Below, piece by piece: positions 55,321 to 64,000 of a DNA stretch of 64,000 bases (the first letter of the stretch is position 1; the number at the start of each line of letters is the position of its first letter). Location of the stretch: assembly GCA_965649825.1 (NCBI GenBank), contig OZ287695.1, positions 1,488,001 to 1,552,000 of the forward strand, read 5' to 3'. The stretch comes from Penicillus capitatus. Taxonomy: Eukaryota; Chlorophyta. The notes under the pieces are model-generated. The model did no database searches, was not told the DNA's origin, and was given only the letters and a program-made list of their open reading frames with translations. Position numbers and translations under genes: made by a program.

Positions 55321-56344
55321 ATGAGTAGCGCTATTCAGACGTCTAAGAAGATCAAGTCGAAACAAAAGGGCCCGAATTTTGGACAGATCCGACAGCAGTT
55401 TGATGCGTTTGTCAACAAGAGTCACCCTGGCGTGGAAGTGGCGTTGAAAACGGCCTTCGGCGCTGTTCAAGGAGGAGCGTTGGGATACTTCATGGGAATG
55501 CTGATGCAAAGCTCCGCGGAATCGCTGAAGCAAAGCGGCGGAGGAGTGAACCCTATGATGGCGCAGATGCAGGGACAGGCTTCACCTCTGATGCAAGCGA
55601 GAGGCCTCGCGGCGCTCTGCGGTGTGAGCAGTGGCATCTCGGCGGCGCTCAAGAAAATTCGAAATGGCAAGGAGGACGTCTGGTCGCAGTAAGGATGATT
55701 GTCGATCATGAATTCGAGTCGAGAACCCCTTGTCTGTATAGAATGGGTGCTGCAGCAGGAGGCGGTGCCGCATTCACGATTGCAAGCGGGAACTACAGTG
55801 TCCCAGCCGTCGTCAATTCTGCTCTTGTCCTTGGTCTCTTCACAGGAGCAGCTACGAAAGTACAGATCTCGTTTGATCCTGTTGTGCACTAAAGTGTCTC
55901 TTCTATCAGGTCATGGAGTCGTTTAAGCCACAGCACGACGATAAGGAATTCGAGAGAGGCAAATTTCTGTTGCAGTCTTTGGGACTATCCGTAAGATGTT
56001 ATCCATTTCGAGACGCTGTGTGTTTCATCGCTGTGTGCGTTCAGAAGTATGATCGCAATCTAAAGAAGGGCCAGCTGACAGACAACACCATTATGCTATG
56101 GACTGACAGGTAGAGTAAAGCATATTATTCTGTTGGAGTGAGATGTATGTGATGCAGTGCTTTGCAAGAGGCGAGGATTCCTCCAGGGCCGAGATTGCTC
56201 ATTCTGCATCACATCGATCAATATCGTCATGGACATGTGAGATCCGGCACTGCACACGAAATGTCCTCGTCGCCGTCCAAACTCGAGGAAACACCCGATA
56301 TTGGGGGCAAAGCCACCACAGACGAATCTCCCCTGTCGCAATGA
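55321..56344 (+). CDS. Tim17/22/23-family protein with C-terminal SAM domain (OEP16-3-like)
   Basis: Exons 55321-55688, 55742-55859, 55910-55990, 56045-56109 and 56158-56344 join in frame to 272 residues; the introns are 48-54 nt. The Tim17-type membrane region has KTAFGAVQGGALGYFMGMLM, LAALCGVSSGISAALKKIRN and MGAAAGGGAAFTIASGNYSV. A SAM-like domain follows: LLQSLGLS, KYDRNLKKGQLTDNTIMLWT and ALQEARIPPGPRLLILHHI. The same Tim17-SAM pairing occurs in plant OEP16-3, an organelle-membrane protein. It starts 53 bases from the divergent H+-PPase start. Confidence 0.9.
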
Positions 56345-56590
56345 CTGGCCGAAGTGACGATGTCTTTTGCATGAATGCGCTGAGATTGGCCACTCGACAT
56401 AAACAAACGGAAATACACAAGAACAGATCTGTCCCATCATGAATGTCGACGTCTTGAATGGAACTCGGTCACTGTCTCGTGCAACCCACGCTACCAACAT
56501 CGCATCAAGCAAACGGCGCATTCCTCTCTGGCTTCGTGACGCATCGTCGACGTGACAGTACAGACCGCATTCATTATTGCCGGTCATAAT

Positions 56591-59442
56591 ATGGAGGACT
56601 ACGACATCTTGCCCCTTACACGGAAGGTAAGCGTCGACACGAGGCGCAATACTGAATCACGGCGCGTCAGGGGCGTATCGAAAGGTACCATTTTGGAGAA
56701 AACCTGGCGCAAAAACTATCTCTGGAGAAGACGCTAAAAGGACACCGTCTCTGCGTCAATCGTCTAGCATGGAATCACGAGGGCACACGTCTACTGTCGG
56801 GTTCAGACGATAAGAAGGTAAATGTCGTGGTCATGGATGCTTGTGGCTCGAGATATCTGCCTGCAGATTCTGATGCATGCCTATCCCAACTATGACCAAT
56901 TGCCCTTGTCGATTGGCACAGAACACGCATCGAATATCTTCGGCGTGCAGTTCTTGCCGCATTCGGGAGATCAGATTCTGATCTCGGGAGCGATGGATAC
57001 TATGGTGCAGCTGCATCGATTGGATGCGCCGCCCGAAACAAAGTTTTGTTATCCGTCTGCTTTGGATACCTCGGCATCCAGTACCCTTGGCCCCCAAGCG
57101 ACAAACTGCGTGGAGGTCTCGCCGGGGACGATTGTTTTCAGCTGTCATCAGGGACGCGTCAAAGACGTCGAGGTCGACGAGAATTCTCCCCATCTCTTCT
57201 GGTCTGCCAGCGAAGATGGGACGATCCGACAGTATGATATCCGCTGCAAGTAGACGCCTCCAAATCATGAAGAATAACGGTGATTCATCTGTATGAATGG
57301 CTTGTTAGTTTTTCGGATCAGATGCAGCCGCGAGCACCGAATGTTCTTGTGGGGGTACGGAGCCAGAACGGCGCCAGTAGCATTGATTTGAAAGGATTGG
57401 ACATCAACAAGGTGCAAAGATTCTTGCTGGCGATGCCGATGGTATGGATGCAACGGTTGGTTGTTTAGAGAGCTCCACATCTGTTGGGCGTGGCCTGTGG
57501 GGATCCATACGTACGTGTGTTTGACAGAAGAAAGCTTTCATTGGGTGCGTTCGTTCCTGCTTTAGCTCTGGGTGATGGATAATGTGTATGTTTTTAGGTA
57601 CATCAGAGAACACTTTTCCGGAGCCAGTGCTAAAATTGTCGCCTCCACACCTACCCTTGAGTAGGAAGAAAGGCTTCTAGCCGATGGAGTGAGATGTGTG
57701 ACCATGTTCGTAGTTGGGTACATCGATGAGGAGCGCTGCCATTCGACTTATGTTCATTTCTCCTACCGTGGAGATCGTCTGGTCGCCATGTTTCATGCAG
57801 ATCATGCCTACTGCTTCGACATCTCCTCGGAAGGGACGACATCGTGCACTTATGTTCGACCTGACACGTTTCAGGAATCTTTCTCGCGAGACAAAGAAGA
57901 TGTCCGCAATGGACAGAGTACATTAGCACCGTGTTCGAGTAGAGATAGCCGTCCACAAGGACAAAGATTGAGCCAGGAATCTATGAGACTGAGAGATGAA
58001 ACAATGGTTCTGCTTTCAAGAGAGGAGTACACGAAAGCCATTCAGTGAGTGTTGTCTTTGACAGAGTTGTGATGGAATGGATGGATGCGTGCGTGCATGC
58101 ATACAGGCATCTAGATCGAGCCATTTGTTACTCCCCAACCGCACCCACACTCTATGTGCATCGAGCCCGAAGCTGGACCCGAAGAAAACTGCCAGGAGAT
58201 AGTATGTTTGCACTGCGAGACTACGATCAGGCCATAGCGCTCGATCCGACAAATCCCGAGAGTTACTTGCTCAGATGTCAAATGATCGAAGCGATGGGAC
58301 AGCTGCAGGTATGTATGGACACATCGTCATCTCAGGAGACAAGTGATGCCATGTAGACGGCACAACGACTGCTGCGTAGCTATCTTAAGATGTTTCCCCA
58401 TTGCAATCAGCTGACCGAAGTCGTCGAGCTGCGTCAGAAGATCAAGGAACAGCTTTCGAAACGCAAGAGACAATCTCCCAGCAAGAGATCTCGTGAGGTA
58501 AGCACCATCTTACCTACACTCTCTGGAACACACGGTCAAGCAGGATGACTTGGACGAGGCGGCCGAACGCGAAGATGCACAAATCGAGGTCATCTTCAAA
58601 GACTCTTTCCCCGATGTCGCATCGTATCGACCGATGGTTTGGTGCAGGAGGATTCCGAAAGGGAGAGTGGTCGCGTGTTGACAACGAATGGAGAAGCTGG
58701 GCCTTCGAGTTTGTCTCATACCGATTCGCTAGAGTCAGATCCCGACTGCGATGAATATCTCTACCCATTGTATGCACCATCTGCTGCATGAAAAGACGGC
58801 GTTCCATCAAATGCCTGACGTTTCTGTAGTTATTGCAACGAGAAGGAAGCGCTGACAGAGAAGGGGAGTCCAGGAGGTGTCTGGTGGAAGACACAAGGCG
58901 GACGGCGGCTGTTGACGCGTTACATCGGTCAGCTGAATGTACAGACAGACATCAAGGAGTGCATCTTCGTGGGACAGAACGATTCCTTGGTCGCCTGCGG
59001 CAGCGACGATGGACATGTCTTCATCTACAACGCTGTCAGGACATCTCACACTTGTCTTCCATTGTCTCACTCTTTTTGACTGCAGGAAAGTGGAAATCCT
59101 GTCAACGTGCTCAAAGCCGATGAGGATGTATGTAATTGTGTTCAGTGTCATCCCACCGATGCGTGTCTTGCCACCAGTGGCATCGAATCCGTTGTGCGTC
59201 TCTGGACTCCCTGTGCTGAGCCTGTCGCCCGAGACAACGTGTGCGATATCATTCACCTGAATATCGAAGCCATGAAACGCAGTCCTCGTCGACGATACAT
59301 CTACAATGACCAGATGCTGATGCGCGTGCGGATGTTCCTGGATGATTATGAACTGGGCGAAGTCTTTGGAGGAATGGGTCGTCAAGAGCACAACGAAGAG
59401 GAAGAGGAGGGCGGTGCACCCGTGAACTGCCGAATGGTGTGA
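56591..59442 (+). CDS. WDTC1: WDTC1/ADIPOSE-type WD40-TPR-WD40 protein
   Basis: ATG 56591 begins MEDYDILPLTRK; a 44-nt intron leads to GRIERYHFGENLAQKLSLEK and the first WD repeats (LKGHRLCVNRLAWNHEGTRL, LLSGSDDKK, SGAMDTMVQLHRLD, HLFWSASEDGTIRQYDIRCK). The middle has the TPR segment (LSREEYTKAIQ, YVHRARSWTRRKLPGDSMFA, LRDYDQAIALDPTNPESYLL). The final WD blades are TRYIGQLNVQTDIKECIFVG, LVACGSDDGHVFIYN and CLATSGIESVVRLWTPCAEP. The acidic end EEEEEGGAPVNCRMV closes the protein. WDTC1 is a DDB1-CUL4 substrate receptor in animals. Numerous introns of about 45-50 nt interrupt the gene; several joins are inferred only. Confidence 0.87.
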
Positions 59443-59570
59443 AGTCAAAGGATCTGATCGTGGCTACAGACAGATAAAAGAACTAGATGGATGGACGGCC
59501 CATCTCTTTTTTGTTACAGCAGAAGTTATCAGACAGGGAGCGTCTGCATGGGGGCCACTCGATTTAACAC

Positions 59571-60127
59571 CTAAAAGCATCCCCACGGTGAAAACAGGAG
59601 AGCTGAATGATCAGATGAAAAAACAGATTTGAGAATGGGCAGATCCAGGATCTTGCCGAGAATGGGGATGCGACGAAAGAATGTGAGTACTGTTGGAATG
59701 AATCCTTTAAACAACAACCAGAATCCGTACGTCTCCACAATGAATCCTAACCATGTCCATCCCATAAGCACCAGAAATACGCCGACCAAAAACAGAGCGG
59801 TCCCCTGTGCGTTCCGGTGAAATACAGAGCCATCTTCTGTTCGCACCTTGAGATGTTTGCGTACAAATCGTCCAGTGTTTCGAAATCCAATGGTCACAGC
59901 GACGCCCGCTACGAAGAGCAACTGCGGCAGGCTCAGACGTCAGTGTTCTGCTCCGTGGCTGAACGGCATTACGTTGCCCATGGCTAGGAATCCTCTGTCA
60001 AAGAACATGATGACGCCGAGGAAAGTGAAGAGGGCCCCGAAGGCGGTGAGCCCGAGACCAATCACTGCACAGCTGTCATGATTTTTGTATGGACGGAGAA
60101 GCAGGTCTGACTCCGAGTATCGTCCAT
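59571..60127 (-). CDS. GOT1: Golgi transport protein GOT1
   Basis: Exons 60127-60112, 60064-59973 and 59921-59571 join in phase to 152 residues; the first exon is only 16 nt. The introns are 47 and 51 nt, the first with an ATCATGAC branch-like motif. The protein reads [89 protein letters not shown] and [13 protein letters not shown], matching GOT1/GOT1B from the start. It is a four-helix membrane protein of ER-to-Golgi vesicle traffic. Confidence 0.95.
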
Positions 60128-61003
60128 GCGCATCATCTCGTCAAGCTGTTGTTGTTATCGTCGTTGTCGTTGTCGGAGAAGGAAAACGACAATATGCGAT
60201 TTGACAACATGTGATCACGGTGTTCTTTATTAGTGCGTCACGGACACGACGAGTAATGCAGAGTGAGCAGTGCCTTGTGTGATGCAAAAGAACGAAATAA
60301 TGTATCCGAGAGAAAGGATAGATAGGTAGATACACAGACAGAATCCATAAGATGCGCCATCTATGCGACCTGTGACCCAAAAGGCCAAAAGGAGGACGCA
60401 TCAGCTGTTCTGTTTTGTTAAATGTGTCTTATATGAGGGCACATCAGACAGAATTAAACAACAGCAGTTGTATGATGTTTTTTAACGAACGAGTCCGCAG
60501 GTTAAAGCAAGGAAGTAAGCAATCGACATGACAGCATGAAACCCAATTGTACCCATGCTTGGTTAGACTGGGATTACCTAGCTGTGAATCTGCGCTTGGG
60601 TGTTTCTTTGTTGAGTGGAAGATTCCCAGTGCGATGTTACAAGGATTCTTAGGGTCGTTATGTCTTGATAGCAGCCAGCCAGGCAGGCAGGTTTCGAGAT
60701 GAAATCACCATTGCATGACTGACAACGATACGAGACTAAAAGATCCCTGGGGAATGAGAATGGCGCGAGCCCACCTAATACTAGCCAATAAAGGGATGGC
60801 TCCTTTGAACACAATCGAACGATGAGAAACAACAACAAGAATCAAGAGTGCGAGCCCTCGTACATCATCAACAAAATCTAAGGTCGGTCACCCACAAAGA
60901 CAAACACATCATCTCGATATGGGCGGAATGAAATCTTTGAGCCATCAGTTCCTTGGTGTTTAACCGTTGATTTTGTGATCATTCTTCTTCGTTACCCACT
61001 CCC
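60128..61003. other. Intergenic stretch, no gene seen
   Basis: A (GTT/GTC)n microsatellite lies at about 60145-60175. Beyond it no protein-like frame is present. Two C/A-rich runs and a CAAAAGGCCAAAAGG block (60379-60393) were checked against tRNA and snRNA expectations and do not fit. It presumably includes the GOT1 promoter and the kinase gene 3' end. Confidence 0.4.
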
Positions 61004-63118
61004 TTAAAACATGGCTGCTGACTGGGGAGATTCCACATACTGTTCGTACGAGGCCAGCAGTGTCTTATGAACATTCCCCAATTGAAACAGTCCTTCGACT
61101 GTCACGCTCTCGCTTTCCCTCTTCCATACCAGTTCCCTTAAATGCTGCCTTGTTTCTGGATGACGTGACAGGTACATCATCACATCGTCTTTGGAAAGAA
61201 ACTTGGTCACTGTTTTCTTGGCTGCCCTTACTGTGGCCATGCGACGTCCCTCGCGAGTGAACAGCGACATTTCACCAATAATGTCCCCCTCTCCGCGGTA
61301 GCCGACCAGCATTTTGTTGTCTCCCCTCTCCTGCATCCTCACGAACTCGTATGCCTTCTTCGATGCCTCAACGAGACCCTTTCTGGCCTTTCTGTCTTCT
61401 TCTGTCAGGACGACGGAGGAGGCACTGTCCGAAGAATTCATTAGGGGATCTCCAGAATCGGCAGAACCACGTTTGCGGCTGCTCTGAGGGCGACCTGGAC
61501 GTCGAGGCAGGTTGCATGTCAACATCACCTCGCATTCTCCACTGACAATGTACAGCATGAATGAACCGGTTTCTCCTTGTTTGAAGAGGTATTCTCCTTC
61601 GTGATATGTCTTCTCATGTTTGCTGTGTGCCACAAGTCGCCGAATTATTTCGTGGAAACTGGAAGGGCCCTCGCTCTGTAGTTCTGTATGCGACTTATCT
61701 GACCAACGAGGAACTGGATACTTCCCCTTATTAGTGACCCACGTATGGTGGCGGATCTCGGACAAGGTGATCCTTTCTTTGGGATTCTAAACACACACAT
61801 ACAGACGCATCAGTCATCACACATTCTGTTAGAGTGAGAGAAGGAAGGAATGAACAGGGTCTTCATGGACAAGGCATGCATGTGCATCAACACACCTTTG
61901 TCAACAGTCGTATCAGCAAATGCTTTAGACTGTCTGAGATCGGAATGTTTTCTGGAAAGGAAACCTCTTCGTTCTGAACGACTTGAAAAAGTTGATAGAG
62001 ATTTGGAGCGGTAAATGGAATTCTGCCAAAGACGAGAGTGTAGAGACAGGCACCCATGGCATAGATATCCGTTGGTCGTCCACGATACCTGCTATTTGGT
62101 CGCATCATCTCCGGAGCGAGAAAAGCAGGGGTGCCGTTACAGCGCTCCAGATATTCATTGCCACTCACAATCACTTTCGAGCAGCCGAAATCGCTAAGTT
62201 TCACAGTACCATCAGCAGATACCAACACATTCTCCGGCTTTAGATCTCCATGGACAACTCTCTGACTGTGCAGATAATCGAGTGCCTAGTCCATTCACAT
62301 CATCACATTGCAGCTCATACAGTACTGGACGAAAAAGAGAACGTACTCGAACCATGTCTCTGAAGTATTTCGAAACGAGTGACTCTGGTAATCGCTCACA
62401 ACGCTCCAGCGCTTCCCGTGTCATGACGGGACCACCTTCGAGGTATTCCATAACTAACAGCAGTTTGCTTCCAGTTGGATCGTCAATCACTTCGGAAAGA
62501 GTCACAATATTCAAGTGCTTCATCTTTTTCATGATCATGATTTCTCTCTTGAGATCGTCCATTGGATTGCGCTTGTTGGCTTGATTGCGTGATGTCTGCA
62601 AATCTGCTTTTCGGACTGCTTTCATGGCATACAATCTTGAATCGTGGACATTTAGACACAAGAAAACTTTGCCACAGGCGCCGCGTCCGAGATACTTCAC
62701 CACCAGATACTGATTGACGAACATGCATCCCTTAACCTTCTCGATTCTCAGCAGAGATGTCTCTCTCACTGCCTTGAACCCTGAAGCATCTTCGTTTTTT
62801 CCGACGGTGCCTTGGATACTCGTCTTGGAGCCCATCATCGAATTCTGAAACGCGTGATCAACGACGCTGCTGCTGTGTGTGTCCACCGCCGGGTCGTCTA
62901 ACCGAAAGCACACACATACACGTTCCCAAATGTATATATTCCATTCTGCAACGACTTGGTGGCTGTAGTGGCTGAGTTGCGTCCACTTCATCCAAGTTGA
63001 ACACCGTCTCGCAATTGTCCCAATCTCCGTCATCGGCGTCACTCAATCCTTCTGGCCGAGTTGGTTTCGGTGCATTTGGATGATGGTGGTGATGGTGGTG
63101 GTGTCCTGTGACCGTCAT
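61004..63118 (-). CDS. CaMKK/GRIK-type kinase fused to a cyclic-nucleotide-binding domain
   Basis: ATG 63118 starts MTVTG, followed by eight His residues in a row. The kinase domain has [15 protein letters not shown] (Gly loop), [14 protein letters not shown] (Lys), [13 protein letters not shown] (catalytic loop HGD), [23 protein letters not shown] and [19 protein letters not shown] and GTPAF(L)APE are hallmarks of the CaMKK/GRIK/LKB1 group that activates SNF1/AMPK kinases. After [20 protein letters not shown] the C-terminal half has a cNMP-binding fold: [27 protein letters not shown] and [18 protein letters not shown] then [11 protein letters not shown]. Introns interrupt the gene near 62290 and 61790. 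The start and first introns are less certain than the kinase. Confidence 0.88.
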
Positions 63119-63145
63119 ACCGCCCCGTTATCACCACGTCATTCA

Positions 63146-63496
63146 CTAGACGCATCGCACCTTCGTGATGCTGGACGTTCCCATGTCCGGTTTGCGGACT
63201 GCGGCCTTTTTGACGAGGCGTCTTGTCTCCCCCCTTTGCTGGGGCGTTAGACCGACGGTTGGCGGAACTCCTAGAATTTGGAACTTTGTACGAAGAAGAG
63301 ACCGCTTGCTGTGCTTACTGCGAGGACTGAATACCCGCAGTGGGCGTACTGGCTTTGCATACGAGACATCCCATTTAGCTGCAGTGCATAACAGTAAAAA
63401 CGAAACACGACGCTGCGTCACGTCCAGAAAGAGAGAGTACTGTGTCTTTTTTGTTGTTGTTGCTGCAAAAAGAACGAGGTTCGAAAATGAGGACAA
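63146..63496 (-). CDS. Unrecognised frame between the kinase and NAXD
   Basis: A minus-strand frame of about 116 codons ends at 63146 with the basic sequence RRLVKKAAVRKPDMGTSSIT then KVRCV. Before it lies KFQILGVPPTVGLTPQQRGE. It could be the last exon of a short mitochondrial or plastid protein. No family is recognised, and the start at 63496 is not a clear ATG context. Confidence 0.35.
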   Translation of the reverse strand: MSSFSNLVLFAATTTKKTQYSLFLDVTQRRVSFLLLCTAAKWDVSYAKPVRPLRVFSPRSKHSKRSLLRTKFQILGVPPTVGLTPQQRGETRRLVKKAAVRKPDMGTSSITKVRCV

Positions 63497-63617
63497 ACTC
63501 TAAATCGTGCACAATGGAGAATAGAAATACCAAGATCGTGAACGAACGAACACACTCGCAGGCACGTACGTAGACGCACGGAAACCCCTTGTGAAAGTCG
63601 GTAGATGGGACAGGCGG

Positions 63618-64000
63618 TTAGGATATCGACTCGAGAGCCTCCGTCAGATGCAACAACATGTCGCCAGCGACCATCGACCGACCCCTTTCGCGAAAAGTCG
63701 TATGGGCGGCACGACGAGTCATGACGCAGGCGGCATAACCAGCGAGGAAAAGAGGCGGCAAAGCGACGGAGGCGGCGCGTTTGGCCCATGAAACGAAAAG
63801 AGCTGCCGAACCTGAAAGGACGTCTCCTTGGCCGCCACAACGGCGAGGCGTTGATGGTTCCGTGCAACGCACAGAGACGTCGCCATTGGTAACGACATCA
63901 AAAGCGCCCTTTGACACAACGACTGGTCCGCGGAGCTCGCGCGCGACGCTGGCGGCGATCCTTTCGCGTTCTTCGTTAGCCTCAGGCGTCAATGTCGTGG
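63618..64000 (-). CDS. NAXD: ATP/ADP-dependent (S)-NAD(P)H-hydrate dehydratase, C-terminal part
   Basis: The frame runs off the right edge of the window, so only the C-terminal part is present. It reads AASVARELRGPVVVSKGAFD, VVTNGDVSVRCTEPSTPRRC, GGQGDVLSGSAALFVSWAKR, FLAGYAACVMTRRAAHTTF and ERGRSMVAGDMLLHLTEALE, ending at 63618. These are the last third of NAXD/CARKD, including the catalytic-site GGQGDVLSG of the ribokinase fold. The enzyme repairs hydrated NADH/NADPH. The rest lies beyond base 64000. Confidence 0.9.
   Translation of the reverse strand, partial: TTLTPEANEERERIAASVARELRGPVVVSKGAFDVVTNGDVSVRCTEPSTPRRCGGQGDVLSGSAALFVSWAKRAASVALPPLFLAGYAACVMTRRAAHTTFRERGRSMVAGDMLLHLTEALESIS

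Noticed and set aside
60360-60400. GGCCTTTTGG-like block resembling U2 snRNA start (minus strand)
   Set aside because: Only about ten bases match and the flanking branch-recognition and Sm sequences are absent.
63076-63103. Eight-His run as a vector or cloning-tag artefact
   Set aside because: It has mixed codons, lies in the middle of an otherwise normal gene and has no vector sequence around it.
1-64000. tRNA, rRNA and CRISPR features
   Set aside because: I scanned for cloverleaf-type A and B boxes, rRNA segments and regular spaced repeats and saw none convincing on either strand. A computed scan (tRNAscan, Infernal) would be decisive.

Overview
This is nuclear DNA of a eukaryote, probably a unicellular plastid-bearing protist. 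Nearly every recognisable gene is interrupted by very short introns (about 42-57 nt, GT-AG with a few GC-AG), genes lie on both strands, and many neighbours are separated by tens of bases. Several families point towards an alga-like or plant-like protist: a phytol kinase/VTE5 relative, a type II H+-pyrophosphatase, a multi-ACT-domain (ACR-like) protein, an RGLG/copine-type vWA protein, a Tim17-SAM protein like plant OEP16-3, and a kinase with the GRIK/CaMKK 'HGD' catalytic loop. A WD protein and a microtubule-associated candidate hint at a flagellum. The sequence does not let me name a genus.

Positions 1-15150 are a low-gene, repeat-rich flank. Two diverged copies of one unrecognised spliced locus lie here in direct orientation (about 129-5850 and 9886-15150). 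Each copy carries two pyrimidine-rich intron-sized elements of about 0.5 kb with shared ends, short terminal inverted repeats and covarying stems. They look like introner-type elements and are the most unusual structure in the window. Between the copies lie a possible four-exon gene of unknown function (8374-9225), an imperfect 25-bp hairpin and a 51-bp tandem repeat.

From 15977 to the right edge the window is ordinary, dense housekeeping sequence: RGLG-type vWA protein, NAD-isocitrate dehydrogenase, TSR3, a two-RRM protein, RTF2, glycerol-3-phosphate dehydrogenase, adenylate kinase, a coiled-coil protein, an ACT-repeat protein, aspartyl-tRNA synthetase, a ciliary-type candidate, phytol kinase, a HAD phosphatase, a small membrane protein, a chlorophyllase/dienelactone-type hydrolase, GUCD1, a WD protein, ribosomal eL33, an Rxt3-like HDAC-complex subunit, a MAT1-like protein, SMU1, a transporter end, CHMP5/VPS60, WDR74/NSA1, AP-2 sigma, H+-PPase, Tim17-SAM, WDTC1, GOT1, a CaMKK/GRIK-like kinase fused to a cyclic-nucleotide-binding domain, and the end of NAXD at the right edge.

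The genes do not form one pathway. They cover ribosome biogenesis (TSR3, WDR74, eL33), splicing (SMU1), endomembrane traffic (AP-2 sigma, CHMP5, GOT1, H+-PPase), carbon and lipid metabolism (IDH, GPDH, phytol kinase) and regulation (kinase, ACT repeats, Rxt3, MAT1). Exon joins below were worked out by hand from frame continuity and family similarity; no alignment or transcript data were available.
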